This document shows positions 17,551-25,300 of a DNA stretch of 64,000 nucleotides, in pieces; position 1 is the first letter of the stretch, and every line of letters begins with the position of its first letter. Under the pieces are notes generated by a model, which saw only the letters and a program-made list of their open reading frames with translations, was not told where the DNA came from and made no database searches. Made by a program: the position numbers and the translations under genes. The DNA comes from JABWBD01 sp040768665. GTDB taxonomy: Bacteria; Planctomycetota; Planctomycetia; Pirellulales; Thermoguttaceae. Where the stretch lies: assembly GCA_040768665.1 (NCBI GenBank), contig JAXGMN010000030.1, positions 62,001-126,000 of the forward strand, in the 5' to 3' direction.

Positions 17551-17660
17551 GAAGTTAGGAGTTATAGGAGTTGGGAGCCGGAAGTAAGGAGTCAGGATGA
17601 GAGGGTCGCCTGGCAAATGCTGCCGCTTCGCCATTCTAACTCCTAACTCCTAACTCCTAC
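17551..17660. repeat. Inverted clusters of GTTAGGA-type heptamers
   Basis: Downstream of the ceramidase-like gene, 17636-17656 holds three exact CTAACTC copies followed by a partial one. At 17553-17577 degenerate copies of the complementary heptamer (GTTAGGA, TATAGGA, GTTGGGA) run in the opposite sense. The two clusters could pair across a loop of about 60 nt. A related CCTAAG cluster occurs at about 280-310. Confidence 0.5.
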
Positions 17661-17664
17661 CTTT

Positions 17665-19092
17665 CTAATGGGGTGGAACGATGATCTTCTGCGAGGGCCC
17701 TGCCTGCTCCGCCGCGGGAGCGAGCTCGGCCATCATGCGAACCGCCGCCGTGACCAGCATCTCGCCGGAGCCCTCGGCGCAGCGGGCGCTGACAACCTCG
17801 TAATTGCCTTCCGCGTACGCGGAGCGATTGGGGATGTAGCCGAACGATCCGTTGGCCAGCTCGACCACGTGCGTCTGCCGGAAGGGGGAAGCGGCCTTGA
17901 TGCTCAAGCCCAGTTCGACAAACACTTCCCCGGGCAGCGCAACCCAGACCAGTTCCCGGCCGAGGGCGATCACTTGCACCTCCGCCTCCCACGGCTCTCC
18001 TTGACGGCCGGCCACGTCGAGCGCCTTATGGGCCTGCACCTGCTCGAGAAACTTCGCCTTGGGGCCTCGCTGAACCACCTCCCGCGCCTCGGCAACGTCC
18101 TTCTCCGTCACTGGAGCCAGCGGGACGGAGACGACCTCGCTGCGAACGGCGATCGGCCCTTCGGCGGCCGGCCTGAGGTCCATGTACGTCTTGAGTACGT
18201 TGCCCGCAAGGATCGTCCCCAGGCGGATGGCCTCTTCGGGACCGTGCTGGCGATCGGACCATTCGACGTTGATGTGATTGAGATTGCCGCACGCGCCGTT
18301 GGCGAAGATCGTGAGCATCTCCTCGCCTTTGGTTTCGGCCAGGCGGCGGGCGAGGACGCCGGGGTAATCCGGCCAGAACTTCAGCCCGCCGGTTGTGTCG
18401 GGGTGCATGGCGTAGTTGACGTAGGTGAGCACGGGCTTGGCATCGGCGGTCTGGAAGTAGACCACGCCGATTTCCGGATCGATCGGACCGACCGTGCGGA
18501 TCGTGTTCGGGTTGTGCTTGCCCGGGTTCCATCCCACCGTGCCGTCTTTCATCCAGAAGCGGCGATTGAACGCCATGCGGTCTTCGTAGCCGCTGGCATA
18601 CGACGCCCGCACCGGCACGAGCCGCCCGCTTGCCTCCGCCACCGCTTGGGCGATTTTGGAAGGCAGCTCGGCGGTGTATTTCTTCACCGGGTCGCTGCCG
18701 CCGCCGTCGAGTTCATCGCGCGCGGCTCCCCGGGTCAGCACGGGACCGGTGTGGGTGTGGGTGGCCGAGATCATCACGTGGCTGCCCGGGATCTTTGTCT
18801 GCTGCTGGATGAGCTTCCGCGCCTCGAGCACCGTGGCTCGGGGCAACGTGATCAGATCGCACACGACCAGCGCGACCTGAGTCTGGCCGTCGTCGAGCAC
18901 GGCGGCCTTGGCATAGAGATCTTCAAGCACGCCCTCGCTTCCCCTTGGGCTGTAGTAGCCGGCCAAGGGGATTCCCAGCGGCGGCGTGATCTTGACGGCG
19001 GCGGTGCCCAGGCGGAGCCCGCCGGCAAACGCGGGCGCGGCCACCAGAGCCATGAGGATAAGAGAGAAGTGGCGAGCGGTTTTGGTCGGCAT
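17665..19092 (-). CDS. Neutral/alkaline ceramidase-like secreted hydrolase
   Basis: The 475-residue protein has a Sec signal (FSLILMALVAAPAFAGG) and the N-terminal domain of neutral ceramidases: LRLGTAAVKITPPLGIPLAGY, then the metal-site strands SATHTHTGP and VNYAMHPDTTGG, and FANGACGNLNH. Planctomycetes carry many such paralogues whose substrates are unknown, so ceramide hydrolysis is not established. The C-terminal immunoglobulin-like domain typical of true ceramidases appears shortened. The ATG at 19092 was selected because GGAGG lies 10 nt upstream. The frame is open for seven more codons. Confidence 0.8.
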   Translation of the reverse strand: MPTKTARHFSLILMALVAAPAFAGGLRLGTAAVKITPPLGIPLAGYYSPRGSEGVLEDLYAKAAVLDDGQTQVALVVCDLITLPRATVLEARKLIQQQTKIPGSHVMISATHTHTGPVLTRGAARDELDGGGSDPVKKYTAELPSKIAQAVAEASGRLVPVRASYASGYEDRMAFNRRFWMKDGTVGWNPGKHNPNTIRTVGPIDPEIGVVYFQTADAKPVLTYVNYAMHPDTTGGLKFWPDYPGVLARRLAETKGEEMLTIFANGACGNLNHINVEWSDRQHGPEEAIRLGTILAGNVLKTYMDLRPAAEGPIAVRSEVVSVPLAPVTEKDVAEAREVVQRGPKAKFLEQVQAHKALDVAGRQGEPWEAEVQVIALGRELVWVALPGEVFVELGLSIKAASPFRQTHVVELANGSFGYIPNRSAYAEGNYEVVSARCAEGSGEMLVTAAVRMMAELAPAAEQAGPSQKIIVPPH

Positions 19093-19278
19093 TTTGAAAA
19101 AACCTCCACACATGTTCGGTTACGGAGACCCGATTGGCGCAGGGTACAGCGCCGCCCGCTGGAATGCAAGCAAGTGGTGGAGGCCCAAACAAAACCTCTG
19201 CCGGGCGGGTGCCAGCAGGCCGGCTGCTACCATCAACTCCCATGCCCGAGTTACCGCGGCCCGATTGAGAGCAGCCGG

Positions 19279-19384
19279 GCTCGAAACGTTGGCTCTTCAA
19301 GGCACACAAGTCAGCGACGACGGCGTCAGGAGACTTCCGCGAGCGTTGCCGGATCGAGACCGGAAAGGAGCCGTAAGAGAATAA
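19279..19384 (+). pseudogene. Fragment of a DUF1559/LRR gene 3' end
   Basis: The plus-strand reading LETLALQGTQVSDDGVR, RLPRALP, is nearly the same at DNA level as 21962-22053 in the intact DUF1559/LRR gene (GLKTLALQDTQVSENGI, QLQRALPDC). Six bases are missing near the end, and the reading frame then runs into an unrelated stop. It is a remnant of a paralogue whose remaining 3' sequence continues after the repeats at 19637. Confidence 0.75.
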
Positions 19385-19397
19385 GCTGGCCAATAGT

Positions 19398-19487
19398 CGT
19401 AGGGTGGATTTCAATCCACCCCTTGTTTTCCAGGTGGATTAAAATCCACCCTACGTCAAAGTGTATGACTTGTCTTCTTACGGCCCC
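19398..19487. repeat. 90-bp dispersed repeat, copy 1
   Basis: The first about 58 bp form a palindrome: CGTAGGGTGGATTT pairs with AAATCCACCCTACG, enclosing smaller GGTGGATT/AATCCACC hairpins. The remaining 32 bp (TCAAAGTGTATGACTTG onward to CGGCCCC) are not palindromic. The whole 90 bp recurs at 47927-48016 with about six differences. Confidence 0.85.
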
Positions 19488-19662
19488 AAAGTCAAAGGTC
19501 GCTTCTATTTTGCCGTAGGGGGCGGCCGGGGACTGGTCCATTTTTCGGCCAATTCGGGTGTTTTGGCTCAAAGAACGTTGGCCGAAAACATGGACCTGTC
19601 CCCCTCTCTTCCGCCCCGTGAACGGTTACCCAAAGTCAAAGGTCGCCTCTATTTTGCCGTAG
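19487..19662. repeat. Pair of 32-bp direct repeats flanking MITE copy B
   Basis: Positions 19487-19518 and 19631-19662 are the same 32-bp sequence with one mismatch (CAAAGTCAAAGGTCGCTTCT onward). Both resemble the end of the DUF1559/LRR gene and the bases after its stop (22055-22080). MITE copy B lies exactly between them. Confidence 0.8.
19519..19630. repeat. MITE copy B, left end missing
   Basis: This copy has the family core GGGGACTGGTCCATTTTTCGG and GGCCGAAAACATGGACCTGT, and a complete right end CCCCGTGAACGGTTACC. The left terminal GTAACCGTTCACG is absent. The element is flanked by 32-bp direct repeats rather than an 8-bp duplication. Confidence 0.8.
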
Positions 19663-19720
19663 AGTCCAGGGTGTCGTATGTCAAAGTCGAAACGAGGCAG
19701 TCTTCACCACAATCTGTGGG

Positions 19721-19987
19721 CTAACGCGAGGTCGCGGTCGCGGCCGCCAGGTCCTCGCGTTCGATCTTCACCCACGCCACGCGGCAACCCGCCTTCTGCA
19801 CGTCGGCGATGGCCGACCGCAGCGCCTGCTCGAAGGAGTCGGCATCGCGATCGAAGAGCACCGAAGCCACGCCACCGGACGATCCGGGCATTCCATCGCC
19901 GCAACCAGCCGCCACGAGGGCCTCTGCCAGCTCCTCCGTCATCTCAGTCACGTCGCCCAAAATCACGCTGAACGTGTAGGTCGCCAT
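19721..19987 (-). CDS. Small protein of unknown function, second gene of a two-gene unit
   Basis: This 88-residue acidic protein begins MATYTFSVILGDVTEM and contains GCGDGMPGSSGGVASVLFDRDA and IADVQKAGCRVAWVKIE, a compact alpha/beta fold. I recall similar small proteins in cyanobacteria and planctomycetes, always unnamed. The ATG at 19987 has GGAG 8 nt upstream. It follows the amber-interrupted gene at 20002-20229 by 14 bp on the same strand, a tight spacing that suggests one transcript. The size, pairing and partner character resemble a toxin-antitoxin module with this as the antitoxin, but that is inference. Confidence 0.7.
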   Translation of the reverse strand: MATYTFSVILGDVTEMTEELAEALVAAGCGDGMPGSSGGVASVLFDRDADSFEQALRSAIADVQKAGCRVAWVKIEREDLAAATATSR

Positions 19988-20001
19988 ATTGCTTTCTCCA
20001 C

Positions 20002-20229
20002 CTAGGGGTGATGGGGACACGCGTCGACCACGCGGCGAATCTGCCGGGCATGATTTTCCGGGATTCGTGGAGTCGAGAGGATCGACCGGCGGCAACCCTC
20101 CCGACTCTCCTCCGGGCACAGCAGCATACCCCAGATATGCGCTCGCGGCGCGGCCTACTTAAGCCGCCAACCGTGCTTCAGGGCATAATCAACGGCTTCG
20201 CGAATGTGCTTGTTCGGATGGTCGTTCAC
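20002..20229 (-). pseudogene. Small HicA-like gene interrupted by an in-frame amber codon
   Basis: Reading from the GTG at 20229 (GAGG 8 nt upstream) gives VNDHPNKHIREAVDYALKHGWRLK, then TAG at 20155-20157. The same frame then continues as AAPRAHIWGMLLCPEESREG, CRRSILSTP and RQIRRVVDACPHHP to a stop at 20002. As I recall relatives, Lys or similar sits at the TAG position, so an AAG-to-TAG change would explain the break. Without the amber the product has 75 residues. The GW-x-L motif and size recall HicA-type RNA-binding toxins, an analogy only. Amber readthrough is possible but not supported elsewhere in the window. Confidence 0.7.
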
Positions 20230-20290
20230 GGTGCGTTCCTCTATCCCTCGGGCATTATACTGAGGACGCAGTGCTCGGCAAACGGGATAT

Positions 20291-20355
20291 TGCCCCCCGG
20301 AGTCCGGCTTGAAGCGAGCGTCCGGCGGGATACCGTCGCCGCGACCGTCCTTCAG
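20291..20355 (-). pseudogene. Fragment of a serine hydrolase gene
   Basis: On the minus strand this piece reads DGRGDGIPPDARFKPDSGGQ. At DNA level it is close to 24272-24336 in the intact serine hydrolase gene (DGRGDGIPQDARFKPGSGGQ). No further homology is visible on either side within the 367-bp gap 20230-20596, where nothing else was recognised. Confidence 0.65.
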
Positions 20356-20596
20356 GCCGCTGCGAAGGCGATTGCGACCCTGGTTGCGCCCCCGACAGCG
20401 GCCGAATGCGGCGACTCCTCGGCGTGCAACTGCGGGCAGCCACAGAGTCCGGCATCCATGCCGGAACGCCTCGGCTGTGGCCCCAAATGCAAGCAGGCGA
20501 TAGAATGATCGGTTGTGCTGAAAACTGCCGGGATGGGTATCTTGAAGATAGAACGGGCCTGTTCGAGCTAAATGCTGCTGCTCAAAGGAGCGCCGG

Positions 20597-22078
20597 ATGC
20601 CTCGCCTGAGATCTATTGTCGTTGGCGCTGGCATCGTGTTCCTGATCGGGCTGGCGGTAGCCCTGGGCGTGGCGATTCATAGGGCCAGAGAAGCGGCGAT
20701 CGCCAGTTCCTCTCAGGGTCCTCTGAACCAGATGCAACTCGCTTTGAGGAACTACCATGCGACGTATGGATGCTTTCCGCCCGCCTATGTTGCCGGAAAG
20801 GACGGCAAACCGATGCACAGTTGGCGGGTCCTGATCCTGCCGATGATCGAAGAGCAGGCGCTTTACGCCGATTACCGGTTCAACGAGCCGTGGAACGGGC
20901 CGAATAACTCGAAATTGATCAACCGAATGCCTCGGATATTTCACGTATGCAGTGAGCCGGCATCCAGGTCCTTTACCAATCTCGTCGTCATCACAGGCCC
21001 CGGCACAGCCTTCCCGGGACCCAGGTCAACTCGAATGGAAGACTTCGCGGACGGTCTGAACAACACGATACTCCTCGCAGAGATTGCCAACTCCGATATC
21101 ACCTGGCTGGAGCCAAGGGACCTGGATGTGAGGCAGATGAGTTTTCGTGCCAACGAACCATCGCGACCATCCGTTTCCACCTCGCGGCGAACGGGTCCAT
21201 ATCTGGTGTTCGCCGATCGGATTACGGCCCATCGTTTGAGTACGTCGCTCAGCGAGAAAGCGTTTCAATCGCTGACTACGATCACCGGCGGAGAGAAGAT
21301 GTTCGTCGCAAAGGTTGCAGAAGTCGGGCTGACCAGCCCCGCTGATGGTCCGGCCACGGACGAGAAGATACGCCAACTGGATCTCGGCACGCTCTCGTCG
21401 CTCTGGCTCAGCCGATCCGATATTACCGACCACGCACTCAGGCACCTCGCAACGGCGCCCGGCCTGTCACGATTGTATCTGCGGAGCACGCGCATTACCG
21501 ACGAGGGTCTCCGGTACTTTCAGCAGGGGCCGCCGCTCGACGAGTTGGATCTGACGCATACAGCCGTTGGCGACGATGGGCTGCAGCATCTGGTGGGTCT
21601 GACCAGGCGGGATTACCCCGGACTCGAAATCCATCTCGAAGGCAGTCGCGTGACGATTTCCGGTGTTGCACAATTTCTGAGATCGCTCCTGGAATCGGCG
21701 CCGAATGCGGAGACTTGGGTGCACGTCGAGGACGGCTCTGTCAGCCAAAGATGCCTATTCTTCGGTGGTTCAGCCGTGACCGACGCGGAGATTGAGCACT
21801 TTCGGGGGATTTCCAGTATCCGCCAGGTGGACGTAAGCACAACACAGATCACCGACGCCGGCCTCGAGATGATCGCAAGCCTCCCCGATCTTACACACCT
21901 GGACGTAGCCGGCACCCAGATCACGGATCACGGGTTGCCGAGCCTGGAACGCATGAGGGGGCTCAAAACGTTGGCTCTTCAGGATACACAAGTCAGCGAG
22001 AATGGGATCGGGCAACTTCAGCGAGCGTTGCCGGACTGCCGGATCGAGACCGGAACGGTCGCTTCCATTTTGCCGTAG
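20597..22078 (+). CDS. DUF1559 pseudopilin-like protein with C-terminal leucine-rich repeats
   Basis: The 493-residue protein has one N-terminal membrane helix (VVGAGIVFLIGLAVALGVAI). A DUF1559 (SBP_bac_10) region follows: MQLALRNYHATYGCFPPAYVA, MHSWRVLILPMIEEQALY and FADGLNNTILLAEIANS. DUF1559 proteins are a planctomycete expansion related to type II/IV pseudopilins. From about residue 255 the protein has leucine-rich repeats of the form LSRLYLRSTRITDEGL and LTHLDVAGTQITDHGL, so a pilin-like anchor is fused to a protein-binding domain. AAAGGAG 6 nt before the ATG supports the start. A broken paralogue lies at 19279-19690. Confidence 0.82.
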   Translation: MPRLRSIVVGAGIVFLIGLAVALGVAIHRAREAAIASSSQGPLNQMQLALRNYHATYGCFPPAYVAGKDGKPMHSWRVLILPMIEEQALYADYRFNEPWNGPNNSKLINRMPRIFHVCSEPASRSFTNLVVITGPGTAFPGPRSTRMEDFADGLNNTILLAEIANSDITWLEPRDLDVRQMSFRANEPSRPSVSTSRRTGPYLVFADRITAHRLSTSLSEKAFQSLTTITGGEKMFVAKVAEVGLTSPADGPATDEKIRQLDLGTLSSLWLSRSDITDHALRHLATAPGLSRLYLRSTRITDEGLRYFQQGPPLDELDLTHTAVGDDGLQHLVGLTRRDYPGLEIHLEGSRVTISGVAQFLRSLLESAPNAETWVHVEDGSVSQRCLFFGGSAVTDAEIEHFRGISSIRQVDVSTTQITDAGLEMIASLPDLTHLDVAGTQITDHGLPSLERMRGLKTLALQDTQVSENGIGQLQRALPDCRIETGTVASILP

Positions 22079-22179
22079 AGGTCCAGGGTGTCGTAGGTCA
22101 GGGTTGCAACGAATGTCTCTTTCGATCCGGAAACCGTCAAGTCCTTCGGTACTCGCCACGAGTACCCACAGGTGCCTCC

Positions 22180-23807
22180 TCATCCAAAGGGCATCTTGCC
22201 CGATGCCACCTCTTCGCCGGCTGAGTTGCGAATGACGATGGTCGGGTCGAGCTGGGCGTACCGCGGCACCGTCACGACCCTGCCGCCATCGACAACGTAG
22301 CTGAGGGACTTCTCTTTTTTGGTCGCATCCCACAAGCCCGTGATCTGCATTCCCTGCCAAGGCTCCGTGAGCATCGCCGCGATATGAACCCTGTCCCCGG
22401 GCTTAAACTCCTGACCTTCCTTGGGGCTGACGAACTTGGCTTCCGGCTTGCCGGAGAGTTCCAGGACGTAGGGTTTATCCTTGCGGATCTCGACAGCGAA
22501 ACCCGGGCCGGAACTCGCATCGGCATTGGCGATCATCCGGGCGCTGAAGCGAATCCGGCCGTACCGTGCAATCAGTGAAGGTAGCCGGTAGTCGCCGACG
22601 GGCACCTTGTGGTGGGGCAGCAAGGTCTCGGGGGCCGCCGAGGACGATTCGCCCAGGAGGACCATCGTCGAGCGACCGTAGAGCTGTCCGGCCACGCCGC
22701 GTTCCGTAATGGTCCTGCCGCCCGTGCCGAGGTCGAACGTGCCGAAATCGCCGCGGTAGGGAGCGATAGTGAGCTTGTCTCCCAAGGGGCTGGCCGACAG
22801 GGTCAAAAACTGGCCATCGACGACCTGCATCCGGCCCAGCAGGCCGGACTTCAGCAAGGGCTCTGCTTTGGACGAGGAATCTGCCGGAGAGACATCCAGT
22901 TGCACGAAAGGCCGGTCGTAACGGCCGGAAACGGTCGACGCCTGAGTTAGCGAGACAACGTACTCCTCGCCGGCCAAACGGATTTTGCCCGTGCGGGCCA
23001 TCTTGGGAATGAACTGCACTCGGCCAAAATCTTGCCCATAAATCTGAACGAGAGGCACGAGAGGAAACGGCCGCTTGCCCAGCGGCGCGCCGAAGTCGAA
23101 CGAAACGACCAACTCATTGAACCAGCAGATGCTGGGAGACTGCCGCATGCGCGACAGGGCGGCGAAGATGGGTTCCTTGGTCACCTGGATGACGCCGTCG
23201 TTGGTCAGATCGCGGTCGCCATCGAGGTCGAAGTAGAGCCGGTCATAGGTATACCTGGTCGACCGGAACCGATCGCTCGGCGGGGCCGGGCCCTTGAGCG
23301 CTTCGGTGAGCGTTTGAAGGAGCGAGGGTTCCTCGGCGTCGCCGTCTTTCTTCTGGTTTTTGGCCGCCTCGGCCGCCTCGGCTTCGCCCGATTCGTCGAG
23401 CACGAAGTCGTAGGCACGCGCGGCGGGAGTGCCGGTCTCGCCGGACATGAAGTAGTAGTTGGCGTCGAAGGTAACCGAGCCATACAGCGGTCGTTTGGAC
23501 TTAAGCTCCGGGTACTTCTTTACCTCCCGGTTCGGCACGTTCCGGCACAAGGCGGATTGGCCGCGCGGAAACAGGATTCGGACTGGGGCACCGCCGGCAG
23601 TTTCGTTCTCGCCGTATGCGGGCACCTCTTCCAGGTCGAAGACAATCGGCGCGGTCAGGAGAGGCTTGCCTCGGGTTCACCCGTTTCGGGATCGAGACAT
23701 TGGCCGCCAGGACCTCTTTCTCTGCCGCCCTCCGCCGCTTCGGACAGGGGCCGGGGTCGAGGAACATAGGCTGCCGCAAAGGCAACGAACCACCACGGTC
23801 GGCTCAC
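22180..23807 (-). CDS. Secreted planctomycete protein of unknown function, frameshifted near its 5' end
   Basis: The main frame (22180-23676, about 499 codons) contains LLTAPIVFDLEEVPAYGENE, RLYFDLDGDRDLTNDGVIQV and a C-terminal IVIRNSAGEEVASGKMPFG. Upstream a GTG at 23807 with a perfect AGGAGGT 6 nt before it opens a signal peptide (SRPWWFVAFAAAYVP) in another frame that ends at 23655. The frames overlap at 23655-23676, where a one-base change within CTCTCCTG would join them. I read this as one gene with a frameshift, genuine or from sequencing. The DxDGD segment recalls calcium-binding loops; no family is recognised. Confidence 0.65.
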
Positions 23808-24154
23808 GCATTTACCTCCTTCGTAATGCGGCCGAGCTGAAAACGGGAAGCGCGCCACAGCATCCTGTACCCGTGCTCAATCCAAACCATAAGCGGTTGT
23901 GGAGCCGTCCCCTTGTTCGTTGCCAACGAAACGGGAAATGGGTCGATGGAGAACCGGAGCAGCTTGGATCCTTCAAAAGGCGGCAAGCACCGCCTCAGAA
24001 TGACGGTTCTCCGGATCGTTTGTCAATACCCCTGTACTACGGGATCGGTCGAGTTGAGATCCGTCGTGGAGAGGCCGACCCCGACATTCTCCATCGCAGG
24101 GTGGCCGTGAAGCAGGCGTTTGAATCCGCGGCGGGTGGGCTCTACGGCCGCCGA
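23808..24154. other. Intergenic region between two minus-strand genes
   Basis: About 347 bp without a supportable gene. A weak inverted pair (GGAGAACCG near 23949 and CGGTTCTCC near 24004) is present; no repeat family member was recognised. Confidence 0.4.
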
Positions 24155-25300
24155 TCACCTCACGACCGCGTCGCATGCCAGCCGAAGGTACCGTTCATAA
24201 TCCTTAACCTCTCCGCTGCCACCCGTTTGCCGGGTAATCACCAGATCGAGGCTCGGGACGAACGCGATCAGTTGTCCCCCGGAGCCCGGCTTGAAGCGAG
24301 CGTCTTGCGGGATACCATCGCCGCGCCCGTCCGCCAGGCGTGCGGGCAGCTCCCAGCCGTGCGAAAAGGATTCGGCGGCCCGTTGGAATCGCAGCTCGGG
24401 CGCTTTCACGCCATGCGTCGGTGCGGCCGTCTCCTCCACGAACCACCGCGGCACGACCTGCTTGTCCTCCCATCGCCCCCCGCGCAGCATGCAGTAAGCG
24501 ATCCGCGCCAGATCCCGCGCCGGCATACCCAGGCTGTGCGAGGGATGGCGACCATACCGCGCGTCCCCGTCCGGACCGCCGCCGTCGAAATACTCGAACG
24601 TCCAATGCTCCACGCCGATCGGGCGGAACAACGCTTCGATGGCAAACTGATCGTACGGCTTGCCCGTCACGTCCTCGCAAACCAGCGAGGCATGATACAG
24701 TGCGAACGTCGAGTAGCCGCACTTTGCTCCCGGATCGAAGGCCAGGGATGCGGTGAGCGGGTCGCCGTCGTGCCCCAGCACGTGTCGCCACGGCCCCTGA
24801 TTTCTGGCGCCCGTGGCTTCCGGCGTGATTCCCGAGGTATGGTTCAACAGTTGCTTCACCGTGATCTTCGCCTTGCGCGGATCGCTCAGCGGCTGGGCCT
24901 GCGGGATGAAATCGAATGCCGGGTCGTCCAGCGTCATTCTCTTGGGCGTCAGCCCCTGCCGGCTCTGCTCCGCCGCAATTCCCAGCACGGTTGCACAGAT
25001 GGCTTTGGAGACCGACGCCACGCGGCGGGCGTCGGTCTTCGCGCTGTTGCCTCGCTCGACCTCGAGCACCACGTACCCGCGCCGAACGACCACGGCCGCA
25101 AAACTCCGCTTGTCGCTCTCCAACAGCCACTGCTTCAGCCCATCCAGCTTCGCCGGGGCCATCCCGGCGATCCGCCGGATATCTCCTGGATCCTCCAGTT
25201 TCCGCCATCCGCCTTCCGACTCCGGCGGCGGGAAGTAATCTGCCCCGTAAGCAGTCGTCACAAACGGCAACACCAGAATGCCAAGGAGAATCATCTTCAT
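24155..25300 (-). CDS. Secreted serine hydrolase, class C beta-lactamase/DD-peptidase family
   Basis: The 381-residue protein has a signal peptide (MKMILLGILVLPFVTTAYG) and the beta-lactamase (PF00144) fold. The nucleophile motif S-x-x-K is SVSK in RRVASVSKAIC; LLNHTSGITPE follows, then a GYSTF segment at the YxN position and a C-terminal PGSGGQ near the HxG position. Such proteins are esterases or peptidases more often than beta-lactamases. Its ATG overlaps the stop of the upstream GH140-like gene (ATGA), implying translational coupling. It is the third gene of the operon FAD oxidoreductase, GH140-like, serine hydrolase. Deacylation of sugar esters is a reasonable guess. Confidence 0.82.
   Translation of the reverse strand: MKMILLGILVLPFVTTAYGADYFPPPESEGGWRKLEDPGDIRRIAGMAPAKLDGLKQWLLESDKRSFAAVVVRRGYVVLEVERGNSAKTDARRVASVSKAICATVLGIAAEQSRQGLTPKRMTLDDPAFDFIPQAQPLSDPRKAKITVKQLLNHTSGITPEATGARNQGPWRHVLGHDGDPLTASLAFDPGAKCGYSTFALYHASLVCEDVTGKPYDQFAIEALFRPIGVEHWTFEYFDGGGPDGDARYGRHPSHSLGMPARDLARIAYCMLRGGRWEDKQVVPRWFVEETAAPTHGVKAPELRFQRAAESFSHGWELPARLADGRGDGIPQDARFKPGSGGQLIAFVPSLDLVITRQTGGSGEVKDYERYLRLACDAVVR

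Noticed and set aside
17540..17665. CRISPR-like repeats at the heptamer clusters
   Set aside because: The repeats are 7 bp without spacers and lack cas genes nearby.
24406..24645. Overlapping open frames on both strands of the serine hydrolase
   Set aside because: Frames are shadows of the coding frame; the beta-lactamase motifs SVSK and PGSGGQ are in one frame only.
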